Shown here: one piece after another, positions 1 through 7,735 of the stretch
How positions within the stretch are numbered: the first letter of the stretch is position 1
Layout: each line of letters begins with the position of its first letter
Source: Aquipseudomonas alcaligenes
Lineage (GTDB): Bacteria > Pseudomonadota > Gammaproteobacteria > Pseudomonadales > Pseudomonadaceae
Direction of reading: 5' to 3'
Assembly (NCBI RefSeq): GCF_900156545.1
Contig: NZ_FTNW01000004.1
Location: 372,001 to 436,000, forward strand
DNA: 64,000 bases
Program-made: the position numbers and the translations under genes
Notes under the pieces: model-generated
What the model was told of the DNA's origin: nothing
What the model saw: only the letters and a program-made list of their open reading frames with translations
Database searches by the model: none

Positions 1-1
1 C

Positions 2-160
2 CTGCTGGTGGCCGGCGTGCTGCTGGTGTCCGCCTTCAGCGGCAGCGATGCACTGCTGCAGCCGGCACCGCTGATCATCGCCGGCCTCGCCGTGCTGGCC
101 CTGCTGTGGCCGCTGACCCTGCTGGGCCTGCGCTGGATCTACCGCGCCGAGGCGGCCTGA
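2..160 (+). CDS. C-terminal fragment of a membrane protein
   Basis: Only the last 52 codons are present, ending at a TGA at 158-160; the gene begins outside the window. The visible part is strongly hydrophobic, with two likely transmembrane segments: one rich in Leu/Val at the left edge and one from about residue 22 to 42. It ends with a short Arg/Glu-containing cytoplasmic-type tail. Codon use is GC-rich like the neighbours. No family-specific motif remains, so I do not assign a function. An integral inner-membrane protein is all the sequence supports. Confidence 0.6.
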   Translation: MLVAGVLLVSAFSGSDALLQPAPLIIAGLAVLALLWPLTLLGLRWIYRAEAA

Positions 161-166
161 TCCGCC

Positions 167-397
167 TCAGTCGTTCTTCTGGTAGATGATCTTGCGGCTG
201 CCGTTCTCACAGCTGCCGACCACCATGGCGGGGTCCTTGACCTCGCCGGCCGGTACGATCTCCAGGGTGTAGCTGTTCACCCGCGCGGCCTGGATCTTCA
301 CTTCGATCTCCTGCTTCAGTTCCTCGCAGGGCTTGGGCGCGGCCAGGGCGCCGCCGCACAGCATCAGGGCCATGGTGGCCGTCACTAGGCGTTTCAT
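167..397 (-). CDS. DUF1161 family small periplasmic protein
   Basis: Protein of 76 residues with a cleavable signal peptide (MKRLVTATMALMLCGGALA, cleavage near residue 19-20) followed by a short mature domain of about 56 residues. The mature part begins KPCEELK and carries a second cysteine in the VGSCE segment. This two-cysteine pattern is typical of DUF1161 proteins and suggests one disulfide in the periplasm. A clear paralogue lies at 6157-6381. The biochemical role is unknown. It converges with the membrane-protein fragment on its left, and the putative metalloprotease gene lies just downstream of its start on the same strand. Confidence 0.85.
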   Translation of the reverse strand: MKRLVTATMALMLCGGALAAPKPCEELKQEIEVKIQAARVNSYTLEIVPAGEVKDPAMVVGSCENGSRKIIYQKND

Positions 398-431
398 CCG
401 TTACTCCTCACTGGGGGCTGGTTCGCCAGTT

Positions 432-1496
432 CTAGTTCGACCCGGCCAGGGCCGCCAGCGCTCGCTCGCGCTCGACCAGCGGCAGCTCGCCCAGCTCGGC
501 GGCACGTTGGTAGAACGCCGCCCAGTCGCCGCCGGCCTGCTCGAACAGCGCGGCGAAGGCCGGCACCCACTGGTCATAGAGACCGAAGGGCAGCAGGCGG
601 GCGTTGTTCAGCGGGGCATTGATCCAGGCGTCGTAGCGCGCGTCGCCGTCCCACTGGGCGTCGCGCAGGGTGCGGTACTCGGCGCGCAGGCGCTCGAACT
701 CGGCGGCCTTGGCGGCACGCTTGCCGGCATCGTCCAGCGGCCCCTCGTACAGCGCCTGCAGGCGCTCGCGGCTGGCCAGGATCAGCGCGGTGAACTGGCG
801 GCGCATGTGCGCCTCCCGCGCATCGTCGGCGGCCAGACCACGGGCGGCACGCCACTGGCGCAGGCCCTGCTGCTCGACGAAGCTGGCGAAGGATTCGTTG
901 AACGCCGTGTCGTCCTGCACGTACAGCTGCTGGTGGGCCAGCTCGTGGAAGATCACCGCGGCCAGGCGCTGGTCGTCCCAGCGCAGCATGGTGTTGAGGA
1001 TGGGGTCGGCGAACCAGCCCAGGGTCGAGTAGGCCTCGATGCCGGCCACATAGGTGTCGAGACCTTCAGCCTGCAGCAGCGCGGCAGCGCCCCGCGCGCG
1101 GCCCTGCTGGTAGTAGCCACGGTAGGCCACGCAGCCGGCAATCGGGAAGCAGTGGGTCAGCGGCTGCAGCGACAGCTCCGGGGTGGCGAACACATTCCAC
1201 ACCACATAGGGCCGCTGCAGGTCGGCATACAGGCGGTAGCTGCGGTTGTCCGGCAGGCCCAGCTCGGCGCTGGCGAAGGTCCGTGCCTGCTGGGCCAGGG
1301 CCAGGCGCCGCTTGAGTTCGGGGGTGGTCTGCGGCGCGGCGAGCAGCGCGGCCACCGGCTGGCGCGCGGCCAGCAGGTCGAGCTGGCCACGGCTGACCTG
1401 GGCGTAGTAGTCGAGGCTGGCACAACCGTTCAGCAGGACGCCGCACAGCAGGGGAACCAGCCACCGCAACGGGCGGTCGAGAAAGGCACTAGGCAT
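432..1496 (-). CDS. Putative aminopeptidase/metalloprotease lipoprotein (DUF2265/PF10023 type)
   Basis: Protein of 354 residues with an N-terminal hydrophobic segment ending in a lipobox-like LLNGCA, so probably a lipoprotein. The middle of the protein carries the zinc-protease motif HELAHQQ, followed about 13-18 residues later by FNESFASFVE, whose glutamates could supply the third metal ligand. This layout matches the family annotated as putative aminopeptidase (PF10023), common in pseudomonads. The substrate is unknown. It reads away from the two small lipoprotein genes at 1540 and 1980, with only about 43 bp between the divergent starts, so they may share a regulatory region. Confidence 0.85.
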   Translation of the reverse strand: MPSAFLDRPLRWLVPLLCGVLLNGCASLDYYAQVSRGQLDLLAARQPVAALLAAPQTTPELKRRLALAQQARTFASAELGLPDNRSYRLYADLQRPYVVWNVFATPELSLQPLTHCFPIAGCVAYRGYYQQGRARGAAALLQAEGLDTYVAGIEAYSTLGWFADPILNTMLRWDDQRLAAVIFHELAHQQLYVQDDTAFNESFASFVEQQGLRQWRAARGLAADDAREAHMRRQFTALILASRERLQALYEGPLDDAGKRAAKAAEFERLRAEYRTLRDAQWDGDARYDAWINAPLNNARLLPFGLYDQWVPAFAALFEQAGGDWAAFYQRAAELGELPLVERERALAALAGSN

Positions 1497-1539
1497 TGCG
1501 CGAGCCTAGTGCATTGTCGCGCCCCCAAGGAAGCCCGCC

Positions 1540-1941
1540 ATGCGCCTACTGCTGCTCAGCCCCCTGCCCCTGGTCCTCGGCGGCTGCGCCCTGTTGCCAG
1601 CCTGGCACGACCCCGCTCAGGCCTGGATCGACCTGGCGCCGGGCCTGCAGGCGGTGCGGGTGGATGAGCGGATGCTGGAGGATGCGCGCTACTTCCAGGT
1701 GCCTCCGGGGCGTCATGCGCTGCAGATGCGTCTGCGCTTCGAGGTAGCGCCCACCGACACCGGTGGCGCGCAGGCGCTGCCGCGCACCTGCCTGCTCGAA
1801 CTGGACTATGCCGAGTTCAAGGCCGGCCAGCGCTACCGGCTGGAGGCCGGCCACCGCGGCTTTCGCCCCTGGGCGCAACTGCGCGACGCGCAGGATCGTC
1901 CTTTGGCGCGCGCACGCGAGGGGCGCTGCGGCGAGGTCTGA
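1540..1941 (+). CDS. Small hypothetical lipoprotein, copy 1 of a tandem pair
   Basis: Protein of 133 residues. The N-terminus has a hydrophobic stretch ending in LGGC, a good lipobox. An AAGGA ribosome-binding site lies about 8 bases before the ATG. The next gene (1980-2402) is a paralogue: both share a W(I/V)DL segment, an ARYFQV/GRYFQV-PG-H block, an RF-FEVA segment and an AGQRYR(L/I)EA block near the C-terminus. Each also has one mature cysteine in a TC-L segment and another near the C-terminus. I recognise no named family; the fold is probably an all-beta envelope domain. Function unknown. Confidence 0.75.
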   Translation: MRLLLLSPLPLVLGGCALLPAWHDPAQAWIDLAPGLQAVRVDERMLEDARYFQVPPGRHALQMRLRFEVAPTDTGGAQALPRTCLLELDYAEFKAGQRYRLEAGHRGFRPWAQLRDAQDRPLARAREGRCGEV

Positions 1942-1979
1942 TCGGCGTTATGCTCAACCACCACCCCGAGGATTGCACC

Positions 1980-2402
1980 ATGCGTACACCCCTGCTGCTG
2001 TCCCTGCTCACCCTCAGCGCCTGCGCCAGCCCGCTGCCGCCGCCCGACGCGGGCAAGGCCTGGGTCGATCTCTACGCCACGGCGGGCTACACCCTGATGG
2101 CGCATCGCCTGGACGACCAGCGCTGGCCCGACGGCCGCTATTTCCAGGTCGCCCCCGGCGCGCATCAGCTGGATGTGCGCTTCCAGTTCGAGGTGGCCGG
2201 CGGTGGCGGCGGCGACGAGTTCAACGGCGAACCGGTGCAGATGACCTGCCACCTGCGCTTCGATTACGACGACTTCGCTGCCGGCCAGCGCTACCGCATC
2301 GAGGCACGGCCGCTGCAGTACAAGGCCCAGGGCTGGCTATACGGCCCGGACCGCCAGGTGCTGGCGCGGGCCGAGGTGCTGCGCTGCAACACCTTCGGTT
2401 GA
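1980..2402 (+). CDS. Small hypothetical lipoprotein, copy 2 of a tandem pair
   Basis: Protein of 140 residues whose N-terminal hydrophobic segment ends in LSACAS, a lipobox. The ATG at 1980 is preferred over the upstream in-frame codon at 1950 because it places the signal peptide at the N-terminus. It is a diverged paralogue of the preceding gene, sharing the GRYFQVAPG-H block, an FQFEVAGG segment and AGQRYRIEA. A glycine-rich insert (about residues 80-85) distinguishes it. The pair is separated by only 38 bp and is probably co-transcribed. Function unknown; outer-membrane or periplasmic location is inferred from the lipobox. Confidence 0.75.
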   Translation: MRTPLLLSLLTLSACASPLPPPDAGKAWVDLYATAGYTLMAHRLDDQRWPDGRYFQVAPGAHQLDVRFQFEVAGGGGGDEFNGEPVQMTCHLRFDYDDFAAGQRYRIEARPLQYKAQGWLYGPDRQVLARAEVLRCNTFG

Positions 2403-2409
2403 CGGCATG

Positions 2410-2449
2410 CTTCCCCCTCTCCCCCCGGGAGAGGGCCGGGGGGAGGGCC
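2410..2449. repeat. Single REP-like palindrome
   Basis: An inverted repeat (CCCTCTCCCCCCGGGAGAGGG) followed by a GGGGGGAGGG tail lies in the gap between the convergent lipoprotein gene and the luciferase-like gene. It resembles each half of the paired element at 21843-21930 and has the form of Pseudomonas REP sequences. It could act as a weak bidirectional transcription barrier. Confidence 0.65.
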
Positions 2450-2485
2450 TCTCACCGCCTGATTCTTTCCCCAGCCGGTGCCCGC

Positions 2486-3484
2486 CTAGCGCAGACCAGC
2501 GGCTATCTCGAAGCTGCGCAGGCGGTGCTCGGGCTGGTACAGGTCACAGGTGAAGATCAGCTCGTCGGCACCGGTCTGCTCCAGCAGCACCTCCAGGCGC
2601 GCACGCACCTTCTGCGGGCCGCCGATCACCGCCAGACCAAGGAAATCGCCCACCGCCGCCTGCTCGTGCGGCTGCCAGCGGCCGGCCATGCTCTCTACTG
2701 GCGGGCGCAGCACCAGGCTCTCGCCGCGCATCAGCGCCAGCACGCGCTGATAGGCGCTGGTGGCAAGAAACTCGGCTTCCTCGTCGCTGGGCGCGGCGAT
2801 CAGCGGCACACCGATCATGGCGTAAGGCTTGTCGAGCGCGGCCGAGGGGCGGAAGTTCTCGCGGTAGATGCGCAGCGCCTGGTGCAGGTAGCGCGGTGCG
2901 AAGTGCGAAGCGAAGGCGTAGGGCAGGCCACGCTCGGCGGCCAGCTGGGCGCTGAACAGGCTGGAGCCGAGCAGCCAGATGGGGATGCCGCTGTCCATGC
3001 CGGGCAGGGCGATCACCCGCTGCCCGGGCTGGCGCGGGCCGAGCAGGGCCTGCAGCTCGGCGACGTCCTCGGGGAAGTCGTCCGGGCTGCCCAGGCGGTC
3101 ACGGCGCAGGGCGCGGGCGGTGGCCTGGTCGGCGCCCGGCGCGCGGCCGAGGCCCAGCTCGATGCGCCCGGGGTAGAGCGCGGCAAGGGTGCCGAACTGC
3201 TCGGCCACCACCAGCGGCGCATGGTTGGGCAGCATCACCCCGCCGGACCCCAGGCGCAGGGTGGTGGTATTGGCCGCCAGGTAGCCAAGCAACACGGCGG
3301 TGGCGGAGCTGGCGATACCCTCCATGTTGTGGTGCTCGGCCACCCACAGGCGTGAGAAGCCGAGCCGCTCCACATGCCGCGCCAGGTCCAGCGAACGGCG
3401 CAGGGCGGGGCCAGGGCCGATGTCGTCGTCGCGCATGGGCGCCAGGTCGAGTACGGCGAAGGGAGTGTGGGACAGCTGGCTCAT
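2486..3484 (-). CDS. LLM-class flavin-dependent oxidoreductase
   Basis: Protein of 332 residues of the bacterial luciferase-like monooxygenase superfamily (TIM barrel, FMN/F420 type). Recognisable blocks are LDLAPMRDD near the start, [12 protein letters not shown] around residue 45, [14 protein letters not shown] near residue 80 and [12 protein letters not shown] near residue 108, the usual order of the MsnO8-type subgroup. Length is normal. The ATG at 3484 is preceded by a strong GAGGAGG ribosome-binding site. The substrate is not predictable from sequence. The gene stands alone, about 60 bp from the DsbA-family gene on the same strand. Confidence 0.88.
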   Translation of the reverse strand: MSQLSHTPFAVLDLAPMRDDDIGPGPALRRSLDLARHVERLGFSRLWVAEHHNMEGIASSATAVLLGYLAANTTTLRLGSGGVMLPNHAPLVVAEQFGTLAALYPGRIELGLGRAPGADQATARALRRDRLGSPDDFPEDVAELQALLGPRQPGQRVIALPGMDSGIPIWLLGSSLFSAQLAAERGLPYAFASHFAPRYLHQALRIYRENFRPSAALDKPYAMIGVPLIAAPSDEEAEFLATSAYQRVLALMRGESLVLRPPVESMAGRWQPHEQAAVGDFLGLAVIGGPQKVRARLEVLLEQTGADELIFTCDLYQPEHRLRSFEIAAGLR

Positions 3485-3545
3485 GGGCGCCTCCTCGGGT
3501 CGAGCTTCCTATATGGGGGCACGACCGGCGAAGGCAAGCCGCCAC

Positions 3546-4232
3546 TCAGCAGTCGCCGCTGCCGTCGACCGCGCAGAACGCCCGGCCGGTCGCCGGCGGC
3601 GCCTCGACCAAGCCACGCAGCAGGAACTCGCGCCAGGCCTCGGGACGCCCCAAGTAGGCGCCGATGTCCAGCACCTGCAGCTGCCCATCACGCTCCAGCG
3701 CCAGGGTCGGGAAGCCGCCACCGCCGAGCTGCGCCAGCGCCCGGCGGCTGGCCACCAGGTGCTCGGCCAGCACCGGGCCGCTGTGGCGCTGCAGTTCGGC
3801 GCGGAACGCCTGCGCCGCCAGGCCCAGCTCCTGCGCCAGCTCGGCCAGCACAGCCGGCTCGGCAATGCGCCGCCCCTGCTGGTAATGCGCCTGCTGCAGC
3901 GCGTGCAGCATGGCCAGGCCCTGGCCGGACAGAGCCTCGGCGGCCAGCACGGCCGCGGTCGGCGGGTCGGAATCCAGCCAAGTCTCGGCATCCTGCAGCA
4001 GGCCGTCGCGGTAGGCGGCGCCGAACGGCTGGCCGCTCAGCGCGGCGATGCGCTGGTCATGCGCCAGGATATGCTGGCGCAACGGCCCGTTCAGACGCTG
4101 GCGCTGCGCGCCGCTGAACAGCCCGCCGCCATGCAGGGCGATGCGCAGGCCGGGGATCTCGCCGGCCACCTGCAGCAGCGGGGCGGCGCCATAGCACCAG
4201 CCGCACAGCGGGTCGTACCAGTAGTGGATCAC
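3546..4232 (-). CDS. DsbA-family thioredoxin-fold protein (FrnE-like)
   Basis: Protein of 228 residues starting with a GTG that overlaps the stop codon of the upstream metallo-hydrolase gene (GTGA). A CxxC redox motif (CGWC) sits at residues 10-13, immediately after HYWYDPL. It is followed by a helical insertion domain and a late GGGGFPTL segment, the cis-proline region of thioredoxin folds. There is no signal peptide, so it is probably a cytoplasmic oxidoreductase of the FrnE/HCCA-isomerase-like DsbA group. Tight coupling to the MBL-fold gene suggests a shared pathway, possibly oxidative or electrophile stress, but this is inference. Confidence 0.85.
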   Translation of the reverse strand: MIHYWYDPLCGWCYGAAPLLQVAGEIPGLRIALHGGGLFSGAQRQRLNGPLRQHILAHDQRIAALSGQPFGAAYRDGLLQDAETWLDSDPPTAAVLAAEALSGQGLAMLHALQQAHYQQGRRIAEPAVLAELAQELGLAAQAFRAELQRHSGPVLAEHLVASRRALAQLGGGGFPTLALERDGQLQVLDIGAYLGRPEAWREFLLRGLVEAPPATGRAFCAVDGSGDC

Positions 4233-5086
4233 GGCCACTGCATCTCTCCCTTGAGCACCTTGGCGCTCAGTTCCAGGCTGGATTCGCCCGGCAGGCCGGG
4301 GTAGCGGCGCTGCATGGCAGCGATCAGCGCGGCGGCATCCGGCGCCTGGCCCAGCTCCTGCTCCAGCGCCTTGAGGTAGCCGCGGGTGAAACGCAGGGCC
4401 GCCAGGGTGTGCGGCACGTCGCCCAGGTAGTGGCCGGGCACGATCATCGCCGGCTGCAGCGCCTCGATACGCTCGAGCATCGCCAGCCAGTCGCGGCGCG
4501 CCTGCACGGTCTGGGTATCGGCGGTCCACAGGTGCTCGCCGGCGTCCACCAGCACGCCGCCGACCACGGCCTTGAGCGACGGAATCCACAGGGTGGTGCG
4601 CTCGGGGTCGAGGCCGATCACCTGCAGCTTCTCGCCTTCGAGGACCAGGCTGTCGCCGGCCAGCACCTCGGGCAGGATCACCCGGCTCGGCGCAGTGTCC
4701 TTGAGGATCGGACCCCAGTAGGCCAGCTTGCCGGCCTGGGTGGCGCGGATATGTTCGACAGTGGCGGCGGTGGCCAGCACCCTGGCCTCGGGGAAGGCCT
4801 CCTTGAGGGTCTGCAGGCCGAAGTAGAAGTCCGGGTCGCCGTGGCTGATGTAGATGGTGGTCAGGCGCTTGCCGCTGGCCTGGACCAGGCGCACCAGCTC
4901 GGCGGCCTCGCGGGTGGAAAACTGCGCATCGACCAGGATGGCCTCGCGCTCGCCGCTGATCAGGGTCGAGCTGACCGGGAACACCGCGGCCTCGCCGGGG
5001 TTGTACACCTGCAGCTGCAGGGGGGCGGCCTGGGTCAGGCCGGTGAGGGCGAGCAGGGCAGCGCCAAGAAGGGAACGAAGAGACAT
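4229..5086 (-). CDS. MBL-fold metallo-hydrolase-like secreted protein
   Basis: Protein of 285 residues with a signal peptide (ATG at 5086; MSLRSLLGAALLALTG then AAP). The metallo-beta-lactamase fold is shown by LISGEREAILVDAQFS near residue 35, the metal loop region around residue 80, and VPGHYLGD near residue 217. The usual HxHxDH motif reads HGDPDF here, so the second histidine is Asp and the last is Phe. Metal binding must therefore differ from classical members. It overlaps the downstream DsbA-family gene by 4 bp and is transcribed divergently from the LysR gene at 5190, which may control it. Confidence 0.85.
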   Translation of the reverse strand: MSLRSLLGAALLALTGLTQAAPLQLQVYNPGEAAVFPVSSTLISGEREAILVDAQFSTREAAELVRLVQASGKRLTTIYISHGDPDFYFGLQTLKEAFPEARVLATAATVEHIRATQAGKLAYWGPILKDTAPSRVILPEVLAGDSLVLEGEKLQVIGLDPERTTLWIPSLKAVVGGVLVDAGEHLWTADTQTVQARRDWLAMLERIEALQPAMIVPGHYLGDVPHTLAALRFTRGYLKALEQELGQAPDAAALIAAMQRRYPGLPGESSLELSAKVLKGEMQWP

Positions 5087-5189
5087 GCGGACCTCGGGAA
5101 TGGAGTGGGGCGAGGCGCATCTTAGTTGCTCGAAAGCGTGCAAAAAGCCGGTTAACCTGGCCATCTCTATTGCATGAATCGAGCGAATC

Positions 5190-6101
5190 ATGGACCGACT
5201 CACCGCCGCCCGGGTCTTCGTCGAAGTGGTCGAGCGCGGCAGCCAGACGGCCGCCGCCGAGCACCTGGACATGTCACGGGCGATGATCTCGCGCTACCTC
5301 GGCGAGCTGGAAAACTGGGTCGGCGCACGCCTGCTGCACCGTACCACGCGCCGCCTGAGCCTGACCGGCATGGGCGCGGAGCTCCTGCCGCGCTGCCGCG
5401 ACATGCTGGCCCTGGCCGACGAGCTGCAAAGCGCCGGCCAGCGCGTCAGCGGCCAGCTGGCCGGCACCCTGCGCATCGCCAGCAGCCAGTCCTTCGCCCA
5501 GGCCTGGCTGGCGCAGGCGGTAGCCGCCTTCGTCGAGCAGCATCCGGGGGTGGCCATCGACCTGCAGGTGAGCAGCCAGGCGGTCAACCTGGTGGAGGAA
5601 CGCATCGACCTGGCCCTGCGCATCACCAACCAGCTCGACCCCAACCTGATCGCCCGGCGCCTGGCCACCTGCCACTCGGTGCTGTGCGCCGCACCGGCCT
5701 ACCTGGCGCGCCACGGCGTGCCGCAGACACCGGCGGAGCTGGCCCGGCACAACTGCCTGACCTACGCCTACTTCGGCCGCAGCCTGTGGCAGTTCGAGCG
5801 CGACGGCGAACCGACCGGTGTACCGGTCAGCGGCAACATCAGCGCCAACGAATCCACCGTGCTGCTGGAGGCCAGTGTGGCCGGCGCCGGTATCAGCCTG
5901 CAGCCGCTCTATGCGGCGGCACCGCTGCTGCGCGCCGGGCGTCTGGTGCAGCTGCTGCCGCAGTACCGTGCCGAGGCCCTGGGCATACACGCCCTGTACG
6001 GCTCGCGGCGGCAGATGCTGCCGGCCCTGCGCGCGCTGCTGGACTTCCTGGCCGCGCGGCTGCAGGGCGACCCGCACTGGGAAGAACAGCTGACCCCCTG
6101 A
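5190..6101 (+). CDS. LysR-family transcriptional regulator
   Basis: Protein of 303 residues with a typical N-terminal winged helix-turn-helix (residues 1-60: GSQTAAAEHLDMSRAMISRY) and a LysR substrate-binding domain with the LRIASSQSFAQ opening. It lies 103 bp from, and divergent to, the MBL-fold/DsbA-family gene pair, the classical arrangement for a LysR regulator and its target operon. The 5087-5189 gap should hold the operators. The inducer is unknown. Confidence 0.88.
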   Translation: MDRLTAARVFVEVVERGSQTAAAEHLDMSRAMISRYLGELENWVGARLLHRTTRRLSLTGMGAELLPRCRDMLALADELQSAGQRVSGQLAGTLRIASSQSFAQAWLAQAVAAFVEQHPGVAIDLQVSSQAVNLVEERIDLALRITNQLDPNLIARRLATCHSVLCAAPAYLARHGVPQTPAELARHNCLTYAYFGRSLWQFERDGEPTGVPVSGNISANESTVLLEASVAGAGISLQPLYAAAPLLRAGRLVQLLPQYRAEALGIHALYGSRRQMLPALRALLDFLAARLQGDPHWEEQLTP

Positions 6102-6103
6102 AC

Positions 6104-6136
6104 GAAAAGGCCGGAGCCCCTGGCGGAGCTCCGGCC
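6104..6136 (-). terminator. Rho-independent terminator of the DUF1161 gene
   Basis: A 9-bp perfect stem (GGCCGGAGC/GCTCCGGCC at 6109-6117 and 6128-6136) is followed on the minus strand by TTTTCG. It lies 20 bases past the stop of the 6157-6381 gene and in the convergent gap with the LysR gene. It has a T-tract only on the minus strand. Confidence 0.75.
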
Positions 6137-6156
6137 CGATGCCTGCCGCGCCGCGA

Positions 6157-6381
6157 TCAGCCGCGCTGGTAGACGATCTCCTTGCTGCCGGCCTCGCAGC
6201 TGCCAACCACCTGCTTGTCGCCGGCACTGCCCTTGTCGACCACTTCCAGGCTGTAGGCGGCCACGCCCTTGGCCTTGAGCTTGGCGTCGATCTCCGCCTT
6301 GAGCTCCTCGCAGGGCTTGCCGGCGGCCAGTACGGAACCGGCCAGGGGGAGCAGGGCCAGGCCCAGCATCAGTCGTTTCAT
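6157..6381 (-). CDS. DUF1161 family small periplasmic protein, second copy
   Basis: Protein of 74 residues. The ATG at 6381 is chosen because it gives a clean signal peptide (MKRLMLGLALLPLAGSVLA) and excludes 16 unconserved upstream codons. The mature part, KPCEELKAEID to the end, keeps the two cysteines (KPCEE and GSCEAG) seen in the paralogue at 167-397, and the C-terminal KEIVYQ block. Probably a small disulfide-bonded periplasmic protein. Function unknown for the family. A rho-independent terminator follows it. Confidence 0.87.
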   Translation of the reverse strand: MKRLMLGLALLPLAGSVLAAGKPCEELKAEIDAKLKAKGVAAYSLEVVDKGSAGDKQVVGSCEAGSKEIVYQRG

Positions 6382-6472
6382 GTTCAACACTCCTTCGTCG
6401 ATGAGCGCGCGGGGCACCCCGCCCCGCACCGCTGCAGACTACCCGGGAACGCCGGGAAAATCCGTGCGCCGC

Positions 6473-6688
6473 TCAGCTGTTGCTGATGCGGAAGCCGACC
6501 TTGAGGTCGACCTGGTAGTGCGCCACCTTGCCGTCGACGATATGGCCGCGGGTCTCGACCACCTCGAACCAGTCCATGTTGCGCACGCTCTTCGCGCACT
6601 CGGCCAGGGCGTTGGCGATGGCATCCTCGATGCTCAGCTTGGAGGTACCGACGATTTCGATCTTCTTGTAGGTGCGGTGATCGGACAT
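6473..6688 (-). CDS. Dodecin family protein
   Basis: Protein of 71 residues matching bacterial dodecins along its length: YKKIEIVGTS strand, the IEDAIANALAECAKSV helix, the MDWFEVVETRG strand with the flavin-stacking tryptophan, and the HYQVDLKVGFRI final strand. Dodecins form hollow dodecamers that bind flavin pairs and buffer or store FMN/riboflavin in the cytoplasm. Single-gene unit with its own start; normal length. Confidence 0.93.
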   Translation of the reverse strand: MSDHRTYKKIEIVGTSKLSIEDAIANALAECAKSVRNMDWFEVVETRGHIVDGKVAHYQVDLKVGFRISNS

Positions 6689-6735
6689 GAGCTGTTCCTC
6701 AGGCAGATGGACTCCTGTCTGAGGCTAGTCGAGAT

Positions 6736-7623
6736 TCAGCCGCCCAGCTCCCGGCCCAGCCACTGCGCCAGACGCTCGGCGCGGCCGTCGCGGCTGCGCC
6801 CCGGCACCCACAACGCCAGGCGCGCCGGGCTTTCGACGAAGCCCCAGGGCGCGACCAGCCGGCCGGCGGCCAGGTCATCGGCCACCAGCGGCTGCGGCGC
6901 GATGGCCACGCCGAGGCCGGCGGCGGCTGCCTCCAGCAGATAGTACAGGTGCTCGAAGCCCTGGCCCTGGCGCAGCGCCGCCGGGTCCAGGCCCTGGGCC
7001 TGCGCCCACTGCGGCCAGGCCTGCGGGCGCGAGGCGGTGTGCAACAGCGGCTCGCCGAGCAGGGCGGCGGCGGGGCGCTCGGCCAGCTCGGCAAAGCGGG
7101 CGTAGCGCGGGCTCAGCACCGGCCCAATGCGCTCGGCGGCCAGTTCGTAGACCTGCATGTCCGCCGGCCAGGGCGGCGTGGCGAAACACAGGGTGGCATC
7201 CACCCCGGGACGACGCGGGTCCAGCTCACCTTCGCTGGCCGACAGCTGCAGGCGCAGCTCAGGCAGTTCTCGGTTAAGGCGATCCAGACGCGGGATGAAC
7301 CAGCGCGCCAGCAGACTGCCGGGGCAGCCGAGCACGAAGGGCGCGTCGTCCTGGCGCTGGCGCAGCTCGGCGCAAGCGCCGCGCAGACGCTCGAAGGCAT
7401 CAAAGGCGGCATCGCGCAGGCGCACGCCGGCATCGGTGAGTTTTACGCCGCGGCCGTCCTTGACGAACAGGGCCAGGCCGAGCTGTTCTTCCAGCGCACG
7501 TATCTGCCGGCTCACCGCGCCGTGGGTGACGCTCAGCTCCTCCGCCGCCTGGCTGACGCTCTGCAGGCGGGCAGCGGCCTCGAAGGCGCGCAGGGCATTC
7601 AGCGGGGGCAGTTCGCGGCTCAT
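6736..7623 (-). CDS. trpI: TrpI, LysR-family activator of trpBA
   Basis: Protein of 295 residues with an N-terminal LysR helix-turn-helix ([20 protein letters not shown] then [18 protein letters not shown]) and the usual effector domain. It lies immediately divergent to trpBA, the hallmark arrangement of Pseudomonas trpI. From established knowledge, TrpI senses indoleglycerol phosphate and activates trpBA from operators in the shared intergenic segment (here 7624-7735), which overlap its own promoter. Length and synteny agree; no defect seen. Confidence 0.92.
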   Translation of the reverse strand: MSRELPPLNALRAFEAAARLQSVSQAAEELSVTHGAVSRQIRALEEQLGLALFVKDGRGVKLTDAGVRLRDAAFDAFERLRGACAELRQRQDDAPFVLGCPGSLLARWFIPRLDRLNRELPELRLQLSASEGELDPRRPGVDATLCFATPPWPADMQVYELAAERIGPVLSPRYARFAELAERPAAALLGEPLLHTASRPQAWPQWAQAQGLDPAALRQGQGFEHLYYLLEAAAAGLGVAIAPQPLVADDLAAGRLVAPWGFVESPARLALWVPGRSRDGRAERLAQWLGRELGG

Positions 7624-7735
7624 GGCATTGGTGAGTTTTTCTGACAGATCAGCGCAATCTAATCGCTTTTCAGACCGGCAGCCAGGGGTAGAATGGCGCC
7701 ATCACCCGATTAGCCACTCCCGCCAGGAGCCTGAC
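7624..7735. promoter_or_regulatory. trpI-trpBA divergent control region
   Basis: This 112-bp segment separates the divergent trpI and trpB starts and should contain the TrpI operators. A possible trpB -10 box TAGAAT lies at 7690-7695, and AGGAG precedes the trpB ATG at suitable spacing. By analogy with characterised pseudomonads, TrpI sites should overlap both promoters; I could not fix the exact operator from sequence alone. Confidence 0.55.

Noticed and set aside
1763..3355. 530-codon plus-strand frame across the lipoprotein and luciferase-like genes
   Set aside because: Out of frame with both lipoprotein genes and antisense to the luciferase-like gene; composition is that of a GC shadow.
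3546..5264. 572-codon minus-strand frame joining the DsbA-family protein to an upstream segment
   Set aside because: The upstream part is an out-of-frame Arg/Pro-rich reading of the MBL-fold gene. The real start is the GTG at 4232 overlapping the MBL stop.
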